From Moorella sp. E308F (lineage in GTDB: Bacteria > Bacillota > DSM-521 > Neomoorellales > Neomoorellaceae): DNA of 64,000 bases. The notes below the pieces were generated by a model. The model was not told the origin of the DNA. It saw only the letters and a list, made by a program, of their open reading frames with translations, and did not search any database. The stretch spans positions 675,639-739,638 of the forward strand of contig NZ_BJKN01000001.1 of NCBI RefSeq assembly GCF_006538365.1, read 5' to 3'. The position numbers were made by a program, and so were the translations under genes. Below, in pieces: positions 26,910-36,046 of the stretch (the stretch's first letter is position 1; every line of letters begins with the position of its first letter).

Positions 26910-27934
26910 TATTTAAGAAAATTTAACTGCTCCGGCCGGGACAGGGGTTTGTCAATAGCTGAGCCCTCGGGTAAATATTCACGTTTCTGCCCCTCAATCA
27001 ACAGCTGCACCCTGTCAATCTCCGGGAACTGGGTTAAGGTAAAAAGGAGGGAATCAAGGAGGGCTGTTTCGGCCGACGTACCCCCGCCATAGCCTGTTAC
27101 TTCGCGACTGAAATTTACAGTGGCCAACCCGTGCTCAATCTTCAGATCCAGGAGCCTGGTCCCGGGCCAGATGGTCCGTACCAGGTTGCTGTCCGGCGGC
27201 GGCCCTGCCAGCAGGGCCAGCACAGCCGCCCGGGGCAGATCGTTTCCCGCAGCTCCGGGCGGCAGCGCCACTGTAACCGGCACCAGAAATCTGGCGCTGG
27301 CATCATTAAAATAGACCTGAACGCCCTGCTGGTTATCTTTTTTTAAGAGGCTGTTAATTGTTGCCGGCCGAGCAAGAGGTGTATCAAGCTTTACCCCGCC
27401 AACCTCCGGTACAGTCTGCCCCTCGATCAGAACCTGCACGTAGCGAGCATTATCCAGACTGGTCAAAGTTAAAACCAGGGCTTTAATAGCCCTTTCTGCC
27501 TGTCCATTATCCTCCATCTGCAAAAATTCTTTTGTTAAATCTACATATACCGTCTGCTGGTCATCTAAAATATAAATATCCCGTAGCTTTACGCCATCGG
27601 GCATTACTTCTTTTAAACCATCCACCTGGGGACCGGCGAGGAGTTTTTCCACCGCTACTTTAGCTACTTCGCGAGTGGGGGTAAAGGTAATCGTAACTGG
27701 TACCAGATAAGAACCATCCTGGGTCAGGTAATACACCAAAACCTGGCTCAATTCTCTATCAACTAATAATGGACGTCTTCCTTTGGCAGTTTTGCCGGGC
27801 AAATCCTGGATAGCAGGTTTGGGTTTGTTGAAACAACCACTGTTAAGCACAGCTAGCACCAGTAGCAATAATACCAGTACTGTGCGCGACCACCCCCAGC
27901 TCCAGTTTCCTGGGTGGTCTGCCTTCATAATCAT
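26906..27934 (-). CDS. GerMN-domain lipoprotein (spore germination/sporulation)
   Basis: A 342-residue lipoprotein: hydrophobic signal and lipobox NSGC (Cys34), then two GerMN (sporulation and spore germination, GerM) domains (about 70-185 and 210-330), each with VPVTI/VPVTV, AVEKLLAGP/AVLALLAGP, and ending VQVLIEGQTVPEVGG and VQLLIEGQKREYLPEG. GerM in Bacillus works in engulfment. A GGAGGGA site precedes the start. The signal and duplication are clear; the role is inferred. Confidence 0.85.
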   Translation of the reverse strand: MIMKADHPGNWSWGWSRTVLVLLLLVLAVLNSGCFNKPKPAIQDLPGKTAKGRRPLLVDRELSQVLVYYLTQDGSYLVPVTITFTPTREVAKVAVEKLLAGPQVDGLKEVMPDGVKLRDIYILDDQQTVYVDLTKEFLQMEDNGQAERAIKALVLTLTSLDNARYVQVLIEGQTVPEVGGVKLDTPLARPATINSLLKKDNQQGVQVYFNDASARFLVPVTVALPPGAAGNDLPRAAVLALLAGPPPDSNLVRTIWPGTRLLDLKIEHGLATVNFSREVTGYGGGTSAETALLDSLLFTLTQFPEIDRVQLLIEGQKREYLPEGSAIDKPLSRPEQLNFLKY

Positions 27935-28003
27935 TCACTCCCTCCAGGGGTTTTTAGAGATTTTTTCTACAAACAAAAGCTAAAATCCTGCCTGTCCTGA
28001 ATT

Positions 28004-29023
28004 TTACAGACGACATACCAAGGCAAGGAGCAGCAAAAACAGGCCTATGTAACCGAAAAAAGGGTAAATCCAGCTCACCAGGTTGATAAAACCACAGGTG
28101 GCCACCGGTAAAGCAAGGATAAGCATTAGCAACGCTGCTCGCCAGGTTGGAAGGGCGGGAATTTGACCCAACCTTGTCGCCAGTCCGTAAAGATTACTCG
28201 CCGCCGTCGTCACTACTGCCAACCAGAGGGCCAGGGCATAAAGGTGAACCAGCCCGGGTTGCAGGCCGGACACCAGGTACAACAAGGGCAGTTCTGCCTG
28301 CAGGCCCGCAGGACTCAAGCCTCTTAGGGCTTTCACCAGTAAGTACGCCAGGCCTCCTAAAAAAAGCCCGCCCACGCCCGCCCCCAGGACCCCCTTGCGG
28401 GAAGCCGGCAGAGAGGTTAGTAAAACCGCAACTCCTGCCATATTATATGTAACGTAAAGGCAAGCGTTGAGGATCCAGTTACTGCTGATGAGCCCCCCTG
28501 GTGATGCAGGTGGGGAAACATGGAATGGCCCCGGCTGGGAGAAAACGGCAATTAAAGCGGCTACAATTATAATTACCATCATAACCGGTACCATAAGGGC
28601 ATTTAAAAGCAAGAAACCGTGGCCCTTGCCCAAGCTGGCCAGGAAAGCCAGGACGCCACAGGCGATGATTCCGGTGAGGGGTGCGAGGCCAAAATGCTCT
28701 TTGACTACGGCCCCGGACCCGGCCAGCATAATAGCCAGACCGCCGAACAGAAAGGCACCAGTGACCATATCAGCCGGTTTTTCCCATTTTCCGAGGAGCA
28801 CTACCAGGAAATCTCGGTAAGAATTAGTACGCCATTTCAACGCCAGGCGGCGTACTTGGCTGGCAGCCAGGATTAATAGCGTCCCCATTAACATTACGGC
28901 CGCCGGGGCCTCCGACCCCAGCATCACGAAAAACTGGACCAGTTCCTGGCCGGAAGCAAAACCGGCGCCGACCATAGTTCCCACGACAGCTATAGCTACT
29001 GCCAGTTCATCCTTAAGGATCAC
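28004..29023 (-). CDS. YkvI-like membrane transporter
   Basis: A 339-residue integral membrane protein with about ten helices. The N-terminal VGTMVGAGFASGQELVQFFV is the conserved first helix of the YkvI group (COG3949) in the APC superfamily; the substrate is unknown. GTG at 29023 fits GGAAGG with 6-nt spacing better than the GTG at 29029. Divergent from yyaC. Confidence 0.75.
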   Translation of the reverse strand: MILKDELAVAIAVVGTMVGAGFASGQELVQFFVMLGSEAPAAVMLMGTLLILAASQVRRLALKWRTNSYRDFLVVLLGKWEKPADMVTGAFLFGGLAIMLAGSGAVVKEHFGLAPLTGIIACGVLAFLASLGKGHGFLLLNALMVPVMMVIIIVAALIAVFSQPGPFHVSPPASPGGLISSNWILNACLYVTYNMAGVAVLLTSLPASRKGVLGAGVGGLFLGGLAYLLVKALRGLSPAGLQAELPLLYLVSGLQPGLVHLYALALWLAVVTTAASNLYGLATRLGQIPALPTWRAALLMLILALPVATCGFINLVSWIYPFFGYIGLFLLLLALVCRL

Positions 29024-29077
29024 GACCACCCTTCCCGCAACCTTTGTACATTAATATGCCGGGAGGGGCGTCTAATA

Positions 29078-29106
29078 GTATAAAAAAGCAGAAACCGGCA
29101 TATACT
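29078..29106 (+). promoter_or_regulatory. Possible forespore promoter of yyaC
   Basis: GTATA at 29078-29082, a 16-nt spacer, then CATATACT at 29099-29106, resembling sigma-G/sigma-F elements. The -10 is imperfect. Placement 30 nt before the yyaC start and the spore role of yyaC support it. Confidence 0.3.
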
Positions 29107-29136
29107 CTAGGCACAAGGTTTCTCAGGAGGTAAGGT

Positions 29137-29766
29137 ATGGCTCTATTACCTTTTTTCACCTCTAATCAGCCTGAGGCAATGCCGCCTGCGAAAATTAAAT
29201 ATTACTACCAGGACCCCCTGGCGGTGGAAAAATTAAGCCAGATTCTGGCCAGTCACCTGCAGGAACTTAATCCCGAGGGCAAACAACCTCTTGTCGTCGT
29301 TTGCATCGGAACTGATCGTTCAACGGGTGACTGCCTGGGCCCTCTGGTGGGTACCAATCTTTTGCATATGCCCAATTTACCCTTTGCCGTATACGGAACC
29401 CTGGATGAACCAGTTCATGCCAGCAACCTGACGGAGAAACTGGCCTATATTAAGACCAACCATCCTGATCCCATAATCATCGCCGTTGATGCCTGCCTGG
29501 GACAGGCGGAAAATGTCGGTGCTATTACCCTGGCCCCGGGGGCTTTAAAACCAGGCGCCGGGGTCAATAAAAATCTCCCTGCTGTGGGAGACATTCACTT
29601 TACGGGCATCGTCAACGTCGGCGGCTACATGGAATATTTTGTCCTCCAGAATACCCGCCTGTCCATTGTCATGCGCATGGCCCAGCAAATTGCCAGCTCC
29701 ATTTACCAAGGCGTGTGCCTGGTTTACAAGCATCGCAATATTGCCGTTGCCCGGGGCCTGCAGTAG
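29137..29766 (+). CDS. yyaC: Spore protease YyaC (DUF1256)
   Basis: A 209-residue protein with the hydrogenase-maturation/GPR-like protease fold of DUF1256: VVVCIGTDRSTGDCLGPLVG, TLDEPVHASNL, IIAVDACLGQAENVG and GAGVNKNLPAVGDIHFTGIVNVGG. YyaC is forespore-made in Bacillus; its substrate is not settled. CAGGAGG precedes the ATG. Convergent with the phosphoribosyltransferase gene, with only 2 bp between stops. Confidence 0.9.
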   Translation: MALLPFFTSNQPEAMPPAKIKYYYQDPLAVEKLSQILASHLQELNPEGKQPLVVVCIGTDRSTGDCLGPLVGTNLLHMPNLPFAVYGTLDEPVHASNLTEKLAYIKTNHPDPIIIAVDACLGQAENVGAITLAPGALKPGAGVNKNLPAVGDIHFTGIVNVGGYMEYFVLQNTRLSIVMRMAQQIASSIYQGVCLVYKHRNIAVARGLQ

Positions 29767-29768
29767 AA

Positions 29769-30410
29769 TTAAAAAGTACGTTTGTATTTCTTTAAAATAT
29801 TTTTTACCTCATCGTCGGAAACCTGGCTGAAATCTTCATAGAACTGGCCAACGGCGTAAAAGGGTACCGGAGTTGCCAGGCAGATTAAATCGTCTACTAA
29901 AGACCGCAGGCGTTCCGCAGTCTCCGGCGGGGCCACCGGCACGGCCAGGACCAGCCTGGCGGGATTGGCCTGCTTAACCGACCGCAGGGCCGCCTCGGTA
30001 GTCAGGCCGGTGGCGACCCCGTCATCTACTACAATAACAACTCTTCCTGTGATTTCCGGTTCACCGGCGTGACCCCGGTAAACCTCCAGCCGCCGTTTGA
30101 TTTCCGCCACTTCACCCTCGATGAAGGATTTAAGATCGGCCGGTACCAGGTTTAAAGAACGCATAACGGATTCGTTATATAAAACTGTACCATCTGGCGC
30201 CACAGCGGCTACGGCCAGTTCTGGACTGCCCGGCAAGCCCACTTTGCGGGAAATAATCAAATCCAGTTCTCCTGCCAGGGCCGCGACCATGGGCGCAGCG
30301 ACTACCACCCCGCCCCTGGGTATAGCCAGCACCAGGGGTTGCCGGCCCCGGTAGTCCTGCAAGGCCCTGGCCAGCCGGCAACCGGCATCGTGGCGGTTTT
30401 TAAAGAGCAT
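29769..30410 (-). CDS. Type I phosphoribosyltransferase family protein
   Basis: A 213-residue PRTase fold with the PRPP loop VVIVVDDGVATGLTT, substrate segment LAIPRGGVVVAAPMVAAL and a helical insert (LNLVPADLKSFIEGEVAEIKRRLEVYRG). It belongs to the group of putative PRTases often annotated with erythromycin esterases or dienelactone hydrolases, but the substrate is not known. The 134 bp upstream contain nothing evident. Confidence 0.8.
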   Translation of the reverse strand: MLFKNRHDAGCRLARALQDYRGRQPLVLAIPRGGVVVAAPMVAALAGELDLIISRKVGLPGSPELAVAAVAPDGTVLYNESVMRSLNLVPADLKSFIEGEVAEIKRRLEVYRGHAGEPEITGRVVIVVDDGVATGLTTEAALRSVKQANPARLVLAVPVAPPETAERLRSLVDDLICLATPVPFYAVGQFYEDFSQVSDDEVKNILKKYKRTF

Positions 30411-30544
30411 GCGGTTATAACCCCCGGAAAAAGAAGTAGTAATAGCTTTTCCCTTATTTATATGTGACTATGTATTCTCCTGGCCGGAGGCACAGCAATT
30501 CCAGGGGGGCCGGCCATACCTACCCTGGATAAGCTCATTCCAGG

Positions 30545-30913
30545 CTAGGCATCCGCCGGTACTGGCATCTGGCAGTGGCCCTGGAGCAAACCGCCGGGTT
30601 CGACAATTAGCCGCGCCGTCTGGACGTCGCCCTCTACTTTACCCGTCGGGGCAATTTCCAGTTGCCCTGTGGCGGCCACATCACCTTTGATGGTTCCTAC
30701 CACCAGCAGGTTACGCGCCCTGACCGTGGCTACCACCTGGCCGCTTTCCCCGACCACCAGGTCACCCTCGGTACTTACCTCACCTTCAAAATCGCCGTCG
30801 ATGCGGACGGCTCCTTCCGCCACCAGTTTCCCGGTTATTTTAGCTCCCTTACCAATGACCGTGTCTACCGTTGCCGCAACATTGTCATTCTTTCTCCCCA
30901 GCACTTCCGGCAC
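30545..30913 (-). CDS. Bactofilin
   Basis: A 122-residue protein dominated by a DUF583/bactofilin beta-helix (TVIGKGAKITGKLVAEGAVRIDGDFEGEVSTEGDLVVGESGQV) with flexible termini. Bactofilins polymerise into membrane-associated filaments that position cell-wall enzymes. The GTG start is right after AGGAGGAGAGG and lies inside the 3' end of the M23 peptidase gene (29-nt overlap), a physical link often seen for this pair. Confidence 0.88.
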   Translation of the reverse strand: MPEVLGRKNDNVAATVDTVIGKGAKITGKLVAEGAVRIDGDFEGEVSTEGDLVVGESGQVVATVRARNLLVVGTIKGDVAATGQLEIAPTGKVEGDVQTARLIVEPGGLLQGHCQMPVPADA

Positions 30914-31811
30914 CCTCTCCTCCTGTAAGATATTTTAAGGGATCCTGTAGCTGGTCATTCAGTTTCACTTGAAAGTGCAGGTGGGGACCAGTACTGCGGC
31001 CGCTGCTGCCCACCCTGGCAATAGGCTGGCCCCTCGCTACCTGTTCCCCTATTTTAACTAAGAGTTCAGAATTATGACCATACATACTGGTTAAACCATA
31101 GCCGTGATCAATAACAATAGTACGTCCGTAAATTGGCATCCAGCCCGCGAAAACTACCCGACCGTTGCCGGCAGCCTGAACCTCCGCGCCATAGGCAGCG
31201 GCAATATCAATACCGTCATGAAATTCTTCTCGCCGGCCAAAGGGGGAATCCCGGTAGCCAAAGGGGGAAGAAACCGGCCCTCGTACCGGCCAGTGAGAGG
31301 GCAGTGCTGCCAGGTAAGCCAGGTGCTGCTCCATTTCCCGGGCCAGTTCTTTTATTTTAACCTCCTGGCGAGGAGTGTCCCGGGCGACGCTGCTAAGGAT
31401 TAAACGTACCTGCTTTAAAGTTTGTTCCTGTTCTCCTGGTCTTAAACGACCGCCCCGGGAAGCTACGCCGGGGCGCTCCCCGCCACCCTGGCCCAGGCCA
31501 AGCAAGGATCTTACCCGGGCGTCCAGTTCGTCGATGCCCTGAATCTTTTCCTGCAAAGCCCTGGCCTGTTCCTCCAGCTGCAGAATCTGAGCGGCCTGCC
31601 TGGCGTTGATCTGGTCAACAGCTCTAAGCTCGGCAACCCTTTTTTGCAGGTGGTATACTGCTCCTATAGCTGCAATTAAGGCTATGATAAGCAATATGGC
31701 CAGTACGACTGCGACCTGGAAAAACCACGCCGGGAGAAAAAAGCGATAAATTCTCCGCCCTTCCGGGACAAGCATCAGCGTAAAATAACGATCACGCCGG
31801 ATACCCTGCAA
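30885..31811 (-). CDS. M23 family membrane-anchored peptidoglycan endopeptidase
   Basis: A 308-residue protein: one N-terminal transmembrane helix (about 27-52), a coiled coil (QKRVAELRAVDQ to LQEKIQGIDEL), then an M23 lytic domain with zinc ligands in HDGID and HLHF. It probably cleaves peptide cross-links outside the membrane. The TTG start follows GGGGGAAC. Together with bactofilin it likely shapes the cell or the spore. Confidence 0.88.
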   Translation of the reverse strand: MQGIRRDRYFTLMLVPEGRRIYRFFLPAWFFQVAVVLAILLIIALIAAIGAVYHLQKRVAELRAVDQINARQAAQILQLEEQARALQEKIQGIDELDARVRSLLGLGQGGGERPGVASRGGRLRPGEQEQTLKQVRLILSSVARDTPRQEVKIKELAREMEQHLAYLAALPSHWPVRGPVSSPFGYRDSPFGRREEFHDGIDIAAAYGAEVQAAGNGRVVFAGWMPIYGRTIVIDHGYGLTSMYGHNSELLVKIGEQVARGQPIARVGSSGRSTGPHLHFQVKLNDQLQDPLKYLTGGEGAGSAGEKE

Positions 31812-31823
31812 ACCCAGTTCCCC

Positions 31824-32342
31824 CTAACTGGCTGCCTCTCCCGGGGATAGCAGGCCCAGGGCCATGGCCAGGGCCTTTTCTTCCTCTTCGCTCAAGCGGT
31901 AAGTAGAACGCCCGCTGTGAACGGGTTTAATAAAGACACGGGTCTCGTCCCGGGCATAAAGACTGGTGAGGATAAAACCATTGGCTTCCCGGTTAAGGAG
32001 TGCCAGGGCAAAACTCAAATCACTACCCGTATCTGGAAAGGCATTAAAGCGGATCAAACCTATGCGGCTAAAACTTTTCTCCAAACCCACCTGAAGGTCG
32101 GCTACCTTTTCCTGCACCTGGTCAAGGGCCTTCTTTATCTGCCCCACGTCGTGGAAGCGCTCCAGAACGGCGGTCAGGTCGTGGCCTTCGCCGGTTTCAA
32201 TCAAACGCTTGATGCGTCCCTCCAGGCGCCTAACCTCAGCATGGTTATACCAGAGAAAAAAGATAATAAAAAGTTGCAGGAGGGCCAGCCCCAGGAGGAT
32301 AGGGATATTATAGGGTGCCAATAAAGAAGTCAGTACCGCCAA
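31824..32342 (-). CDS. DUF4446 family membrane protein
   Basis: A 172-residue protein with one N-terminal helix (about 12-32), a coiled-coil linker (LERFHDVGQIKKALDQVQEKVADLQ) and a C-terminal domain with IGLIRFNAFPDTGSDLSFALALLN and ETRVFIKPVHSGRSTYRLSEEEEKAL, as in DUF4446. No function is known. The TTG start is 8 nt after GGGAGG. It lies 12 bp upstream of the M23 gene, presumably one operon with bactofilin. Confidence 0.8.
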   Translation of the reverse strand: MAVLTSLLAPYNIPILLGLALLQLFIIFFLWYNHAEVRRLEGRIKRLIETGEGHDLTAVLERFHDVGQIKKALDQVQEKVADLQVGLEKSFSRIGLIRFNAFPDTGSDLSFALALLNREANGFILTSLYARDETRVFIKPVHSGRSTYRLSEEEEKALAMALGLLSPGEAAS

Positions 32343-32542
32343 AGTTAAATCCTCCCTACTAAATTACAGCAAAAGATTTATTTCCACATGAAATGCCATT
32401 TTCCTGCGCGTATTTCATTTGCGCGCCTAAATTTAGTAAACCGGCAATTTTTTTCAGCACTGAAAAAGATTAAGCCAGCAGGATTTCTCTCGGCCCATGG
32501 AGAAAAATTTGATCTTAAAAAATTTAAAGCGTGGTGATTTCA

Positions 32543-33385
32543 ATGTTACCTGATGCTTTAGCTGCCAAACTGGAACTCCTACAAAAAAATTTAACGGACA
32601 TGGAAGCCGTCCTTGTGGCTTATTCCGGCGGTGTCGACAGTAGCCTTTTACTCAAGGTAGCCAGTATGACGCCGGCCAGAGTCCTGGCAGTTACGGCCGC
32701 TTCGCCCACTTATCCCCAGGTGGAAATAGACGCCGCTACCCGGCTGGCGCAGGAACTTGGGCTTCAGCATTTGGTAATAAATACCAACGAAATGGAAGAT
32801 TCCGCCTTTACTGCTAACCCGCCGGAACGTTGTTATCATTGCAAAAAGGAACTTTTTGCTAAACTGCAAGAACTGGCCCGGGAATACGGCCTGAAAGTAA
32901 TCGTTGATGGCGCCAATGCCGATGATAGCGGCGATTTTCGTCCTGGCAGCCGGGCGGCCAGGGAATTCGGTGTCCGCAGCCCCCTGCAGGAAGTAGGACT
33001 GACCAAAGAGGAGATCCGCCAGCTGGCCAGGCATTTAAACCTGCCCAACTGGGATAAGCCTTCAATGGCCTGCCTTTCATCCCGTATCCCCTACGGCCAG
33101 GCCATTACGCCGGAAAAACTGGAACAAGTAGCTGCTGCCGAAGCATTCTTACGCCAGCTGGGTCTAAGAGAAATCCGGGTACGTCACCACGGTGCCATTG
33201 CCCGCCTGGAAGTAAACCCAACTGCCTTTGCCCTCCTCATTGATGCTAATGTCAGGGAAAAGCTGGTTAACCGTCTCCACGAACTTGGGTTTACCTATAT
33301 CACCCTGGATTTAGAAGGCTTCCGCAGCGGCAGCATGAATGCTGTTCTTAGCCCGGAGGAACGGGTAGTAAGGCACAAACATTAG
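32543..33385 (+). CDS. larE: ATP-dependent sacrificial sulfur transferase LarE
   Basis: A 280-residue PP-loop protein (VLVAYSGGVDSSLLLKVA) with the ERCYHCKKELF element. LarE donates sulfur, in some cases from its own cysteine, to make the nickel-pincer nucleotide cofactor of lactate racemase. Cys in CYHC is close to the sacrificial position of the family, although I cannot confirm which mechanism applies. ATG at 32543 has GGTGAT upstream. Pairs with larC 15 bp later; larB and larA are absent here. Confidence 0.9.
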   Translation: MLPDALAAKLELLQKNLTDMEAVLVAYSGGVDSSLLLKVASMTPARVLAVTAASPTYPQVEIDAATRLAQELGLQHLVINTNEMEDSAFTANPPERCYHCKKELFAKLQELAREYGLKVIVDGANADDSGDFRPGSRAAREFGVRSPLQEVGLTKEEIRQLARHLNLPNWDKPSMACLSSRIPYGQAITPEKLEQVAAAEAFLRQLGLREIRVRHHGAIARLEVNPTAFALLIDANVREKLVNRLHELGFTYITLDLEGFRSGSMNAVLSPEERVVRHKH

Positions 33386-33400
33386 AGCAGGGTGAGAAAG

Positions 33401-34591
33401 ATGAAAGTTGCCTACTTTGATTGCTTTTCCGGTATCAGCGGTGATATGTGCCTGGGGGCCCTGCTGGCCAATGGCCTTCCCAAGGATGAACTGGTAGAGC
33501 GGTTAAAAGAGCTTGCCCTGGACGGATGGGAATTAAAGATCAGGGAGACCAGCCAGCATGGTATTGCGGCCATAGATGTAGCTGTGCAGGTGACCGGTCG
33601 CCACCCTCACCGCCACCTGAAAGATATCCTGGAGCTAATCGACAACAGCCCGCTGCCCCTGCCGGTGCGGGAAAAAGCAACAGCCGTTTTCCATAACCTA
33701 GCCCGGGCTGAGGGCCAGGTTCACGGCATCAGTCCGGAAAAAGTACACTTCCATGAAGTTGGAGCCGTCGATGCCATTATCGATATTGTAGGCACCGTCC
33801 TGGGTCTGCACCTCCTGGGTATTGAGCGGATTATATCCTCGCCCCTGCCCCTGGGCTCCGGATGGATCGAATGCCATCACGGCAAACTGCCGGTACCGGC
33901 ACCGGCCACCCTTTACCTGCTCCGGGGTTATCCTGTTTACGGCACCGAAGATAAAGCTGAGCTGGTAACCCCCACCGGTGCAGCCCTCATCACCACCCTG
34001 GCCGAAACTTTCGGTCCTTTCCCGGCAATGAATTTGATCAGCGTCGGCTTTGGCGCCGGAAAGACGTCTTTAGCGCATCCCAATCTCCTGCGCCTGGCCC
34101 TGGGAGAAATCACCTCAACTCAGCTGGAGGGAGACGAGAGCAGCCTGGTCATTGAGACGACCATTGATGACATGAACCCCGAGTTTTTCCCCGCCCTCCA
34201 GGAACAGGTCCTGGCTGCCGGAGCAGTTGATGCCTACTTTACCCCGGTGCAAATGAAAAAGGGCCGGCCCGGCGTCCTCTTTACAGCCCTCTGCCCGGAA
34301 ACCAACCTTGCTGCAGTGGCGGCAGCTATTTTCCGCCATTCCAGCACCCTGGGCCTGCGCTTCCGCCGCGACCAGCGCCTGGTCTGCCAGCGGCAGCAAA
34401 CAGAGGTGCTAACGCCTTACGGCCCGGTAACCGTCAAGTGGGGTCGCTACAAAGATCCTGAAGGCCGGGCAATCACTAACGTAGCCCCGGAATATGAATC
34501 CTGCCGCCGGGCCGCCCTGGCCGCAGGCGTGCCGGTGAAGGAAGTCTACGCCGCCGCCCTGGCTGCCGCCCGTGCTGTAAAGATGTGGTGA
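33401..34591 (+). CDS. larC: Nickel-pincer cofactor nickel insertase LarC
   Basis: A 396-residue single-ORF Lar[26 protein letters not shown] at the start, [29 protein letters not shown] and a C-terminal [38 protein letters not shown]. It inserts nickel through CTP-dependent cyclometallation. Unlike Lactobacillus, where LarC is made by frameshift, it is in one frame. A terminator follows. Confidence 0.93.
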   Translation: MKVAYFDCFSGISGDMCLGALLANGLPKDELVERLKELALDGWELKIRETSQHGIAAIDVAVQVTGRHPHRHLKDILELIDNSPLPLPVREKATAVFHNLARAEGQVHGISPEKVHFHEVGAVDAIIDIVGTVLGLHLLGIERIISSPLPLGSGWIECHHGKLPVPAPATLYLLRGYPVYGTEDKAELVTPTGAALITTLAETFGPFPAMNLISVGFGAGKTSLAHPNLLRLALGEITSTQLEGDESSLVIETTIDDMNPEFFPALQEQVLAAGAVDAYFTPVQMKKGRPGVLFTALCPETNLAAVAAAIFRHSSTLGLRFRRDQRLVCQRQQTEVLTPYGPVTVKWGRYKDPEGRAITNVAPEYESCRRAALAAGVPVKEVYAAALAAARAVKMW

Positions 34592-34597
34592 CCTGAA

Positions 34598-34641
34598 CAA
34601 ACCCCTTGCCTGCAGCCACAGGACAAGGGGTTTGTTTTTTT
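34598..34641 (+). terminator. Terminator of larE-larC
   Basis: CAAACCCCTTG/CAAGGGGTTTG stem followed by TTTTTTT. Confidence 0.85.
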
Positions 34642-35329
34642 AGTGCCACCATAGTGACAGGATGGCCGCAAAGAAAATAGCCGGTAAAAGATTGCCTACA
34701 TGAATTTCTTTTATCTTTAAAACGTCTAGGGCAATGGCAATAATCAGCAGACCACCGCTGGCCGTAATTTCGGTCACTACAGCCGGGGTTAGATAATTTT
34801 GCATCCAGGTTGCCATCAGGGTCAAACTGCCCTGATAAACAAGCACCGGGAGGGACGACAGGGCTACTCCCCAGCCCATGGTGGTGCTCATGCTAGCGGC
34901 CAGGATGCCGTCCAGTAAAGCTTTGGCATAGAGGGTATTGTAATTAGCGCGTAAACCTGCATCCATGGAACCTATAATGGCCATGGCACCGACACAGTAG
35001 AGAAGGCTGGCGCTTACAAAGGCTCGGGTAATCTCCCCCCTGCCGCCGCGGGAAAGGAGTGATTCAAGGCGCTTCCCTAGTCCGGCCAGGCGCCCTTCAA
35101 TATCCAAAAGTTCTCCGCTAATGCCACCGGCTACCAGGCTGACAATCACCAGGACGATATTTTGGCTCTGGATGGCCATGGTCAACCCAACCAGCAATAT
35201 ACCCAGGCCGGTGGCCTGGGTAACTGTTGTCAGCAAGCGCTGAAAAAGACGCCGGCCAATTAGGGTTCCCAGAAGGGAACCGGCCAGGATGGCCAGGACA
35301 TTAACCCACGTACCCCACAAGTTCTTCAC
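34640..35329 (-). CDS. DUF554 family membrane protein (YqgA/YdfK-like)
   Basis: A 229-residue protein with about six hydrophobic helices and the DUF554 hallmarks GTWVNVLAILAGSLLGTLIG, GGISGELLDIE and FVSASLLYCVGAMAIIGSMDAGL. Transport is suspected for the family, but the substrate is unknown. The start is a GTG with only a weak ribosome binding site, so it may be slightly shifted. Confidence 0.85.
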   Translation of the reverse strand: MKNLWGTWVNVLAILAGSLLGTLIGRRLFQRLLTTVTQATGLGILLVGLTMAIQSQNIVLVIVSLVAGGISGELLDIEGRLAGLGKRLESLLSRGGRGEITRAFVSASLLYCVGAMAIIGSMDAGLRANYNTLYAKALLDGILAASMSTTMGWGVALSSLPVLVYQGSLTLMATWMQNYLTPAVVTEITASGGLLIIAIALDVLKIKEIHVGNLLPAIFFAAILSLWWH

Positions 35330-35362
35330 CCCGATTTCAGGTTACGTTCGGTACCTTTTGCT

Positions 35363-35917
35363 TTAAAACTCCCTTGGTTTGCAAATTATCTCTTTAATTT
35401 TAGTAGCGAAAAAGTCCTGGGAATGGGCCGGACGTAAAACCAGGGCCGTATCTACACCTTCGCTGCTCCCGCCCAGGGCAATGACATCCACCCCTGCTGG
35501 TATGAGGGCGGCATCCAGGGCCATGCCGGCAACCTCGACAGCCACCTTGGTGCCCTGGCCGAAGAGGCGCAGGGTATTGGCAATAATTTCAGCTGGATAA
35601 ATACCCTGGAAGGCGAAACGCACGGCACGGTCAAGGCCGGCCATCAGGTGGGTGGTGGTCAGAACTTTAATCCCCCCCTCCTCAAGGCGCCGGCGCGTGG
35701 CCGCATCCATCTCTATTTCCCCCGGTTTTTTAAAACCGGCCTGGTGGGTTACACAAACGATATTTAAATCATTATTTCCCAGGCACAGTAAGGCGCTGTA
35801 GCCCGTTGCCGAGGCAACGACAACATCCTTTAGCCCCAGCTGCCTGGCGCGTTCCAGGGCCAGTTTAATTGTACCTTCTGTATTAGTCTTTCCTTTCGCT
35901 TGCCAGTATGTTGTCAT
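35363..35917 (-). CDS. Pyruvate kinase C-terminal-like domain protein
   Basis: A 184-residue stand-alone PK_C alpha/beta domain (GTIKLALERARQLGLKDVVVASATGYSALL, VTHQAGFKKPGEIEMD, GVDVIALGGSSEGVDTALVLRPAH). This is the allosteric domain of pyruvate kinase without a catalytic barrel; the function of free copies is not known. AAGGAGG lies 8 nt before the ATG. The 129 bp to parB show nothing clear. Confidence 0.8.
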   Translation of the reverse strand: MTTYWQAKGKTNTEGTIKLALERARQLGLKDVVVASATGYSALLCLGNNDLNIVCVTHQAGFKKPGEIEMDAATRRRLEEGGIKVLTTTHLMAGLDRAVRFAFQGIYPAEIIANTLRLFGQGTKVAVEVAGMALDAALIPAGVDVIALGGSSEGVDTALVLRPAHSQDFFATKIKEIICKPREF

Positions 35918-36046
35918 CTCTTCATCCTCCTTATCTTTGCCTCATAGGCCGGCTCCGGACATTCTCGTCCTCGACCATGCCCCCACTCTTAAACTCCACC
36001 TGAGACCGGGTCACCCTTTTTTCCAGCAGACGCCCGAGCGCAAACT

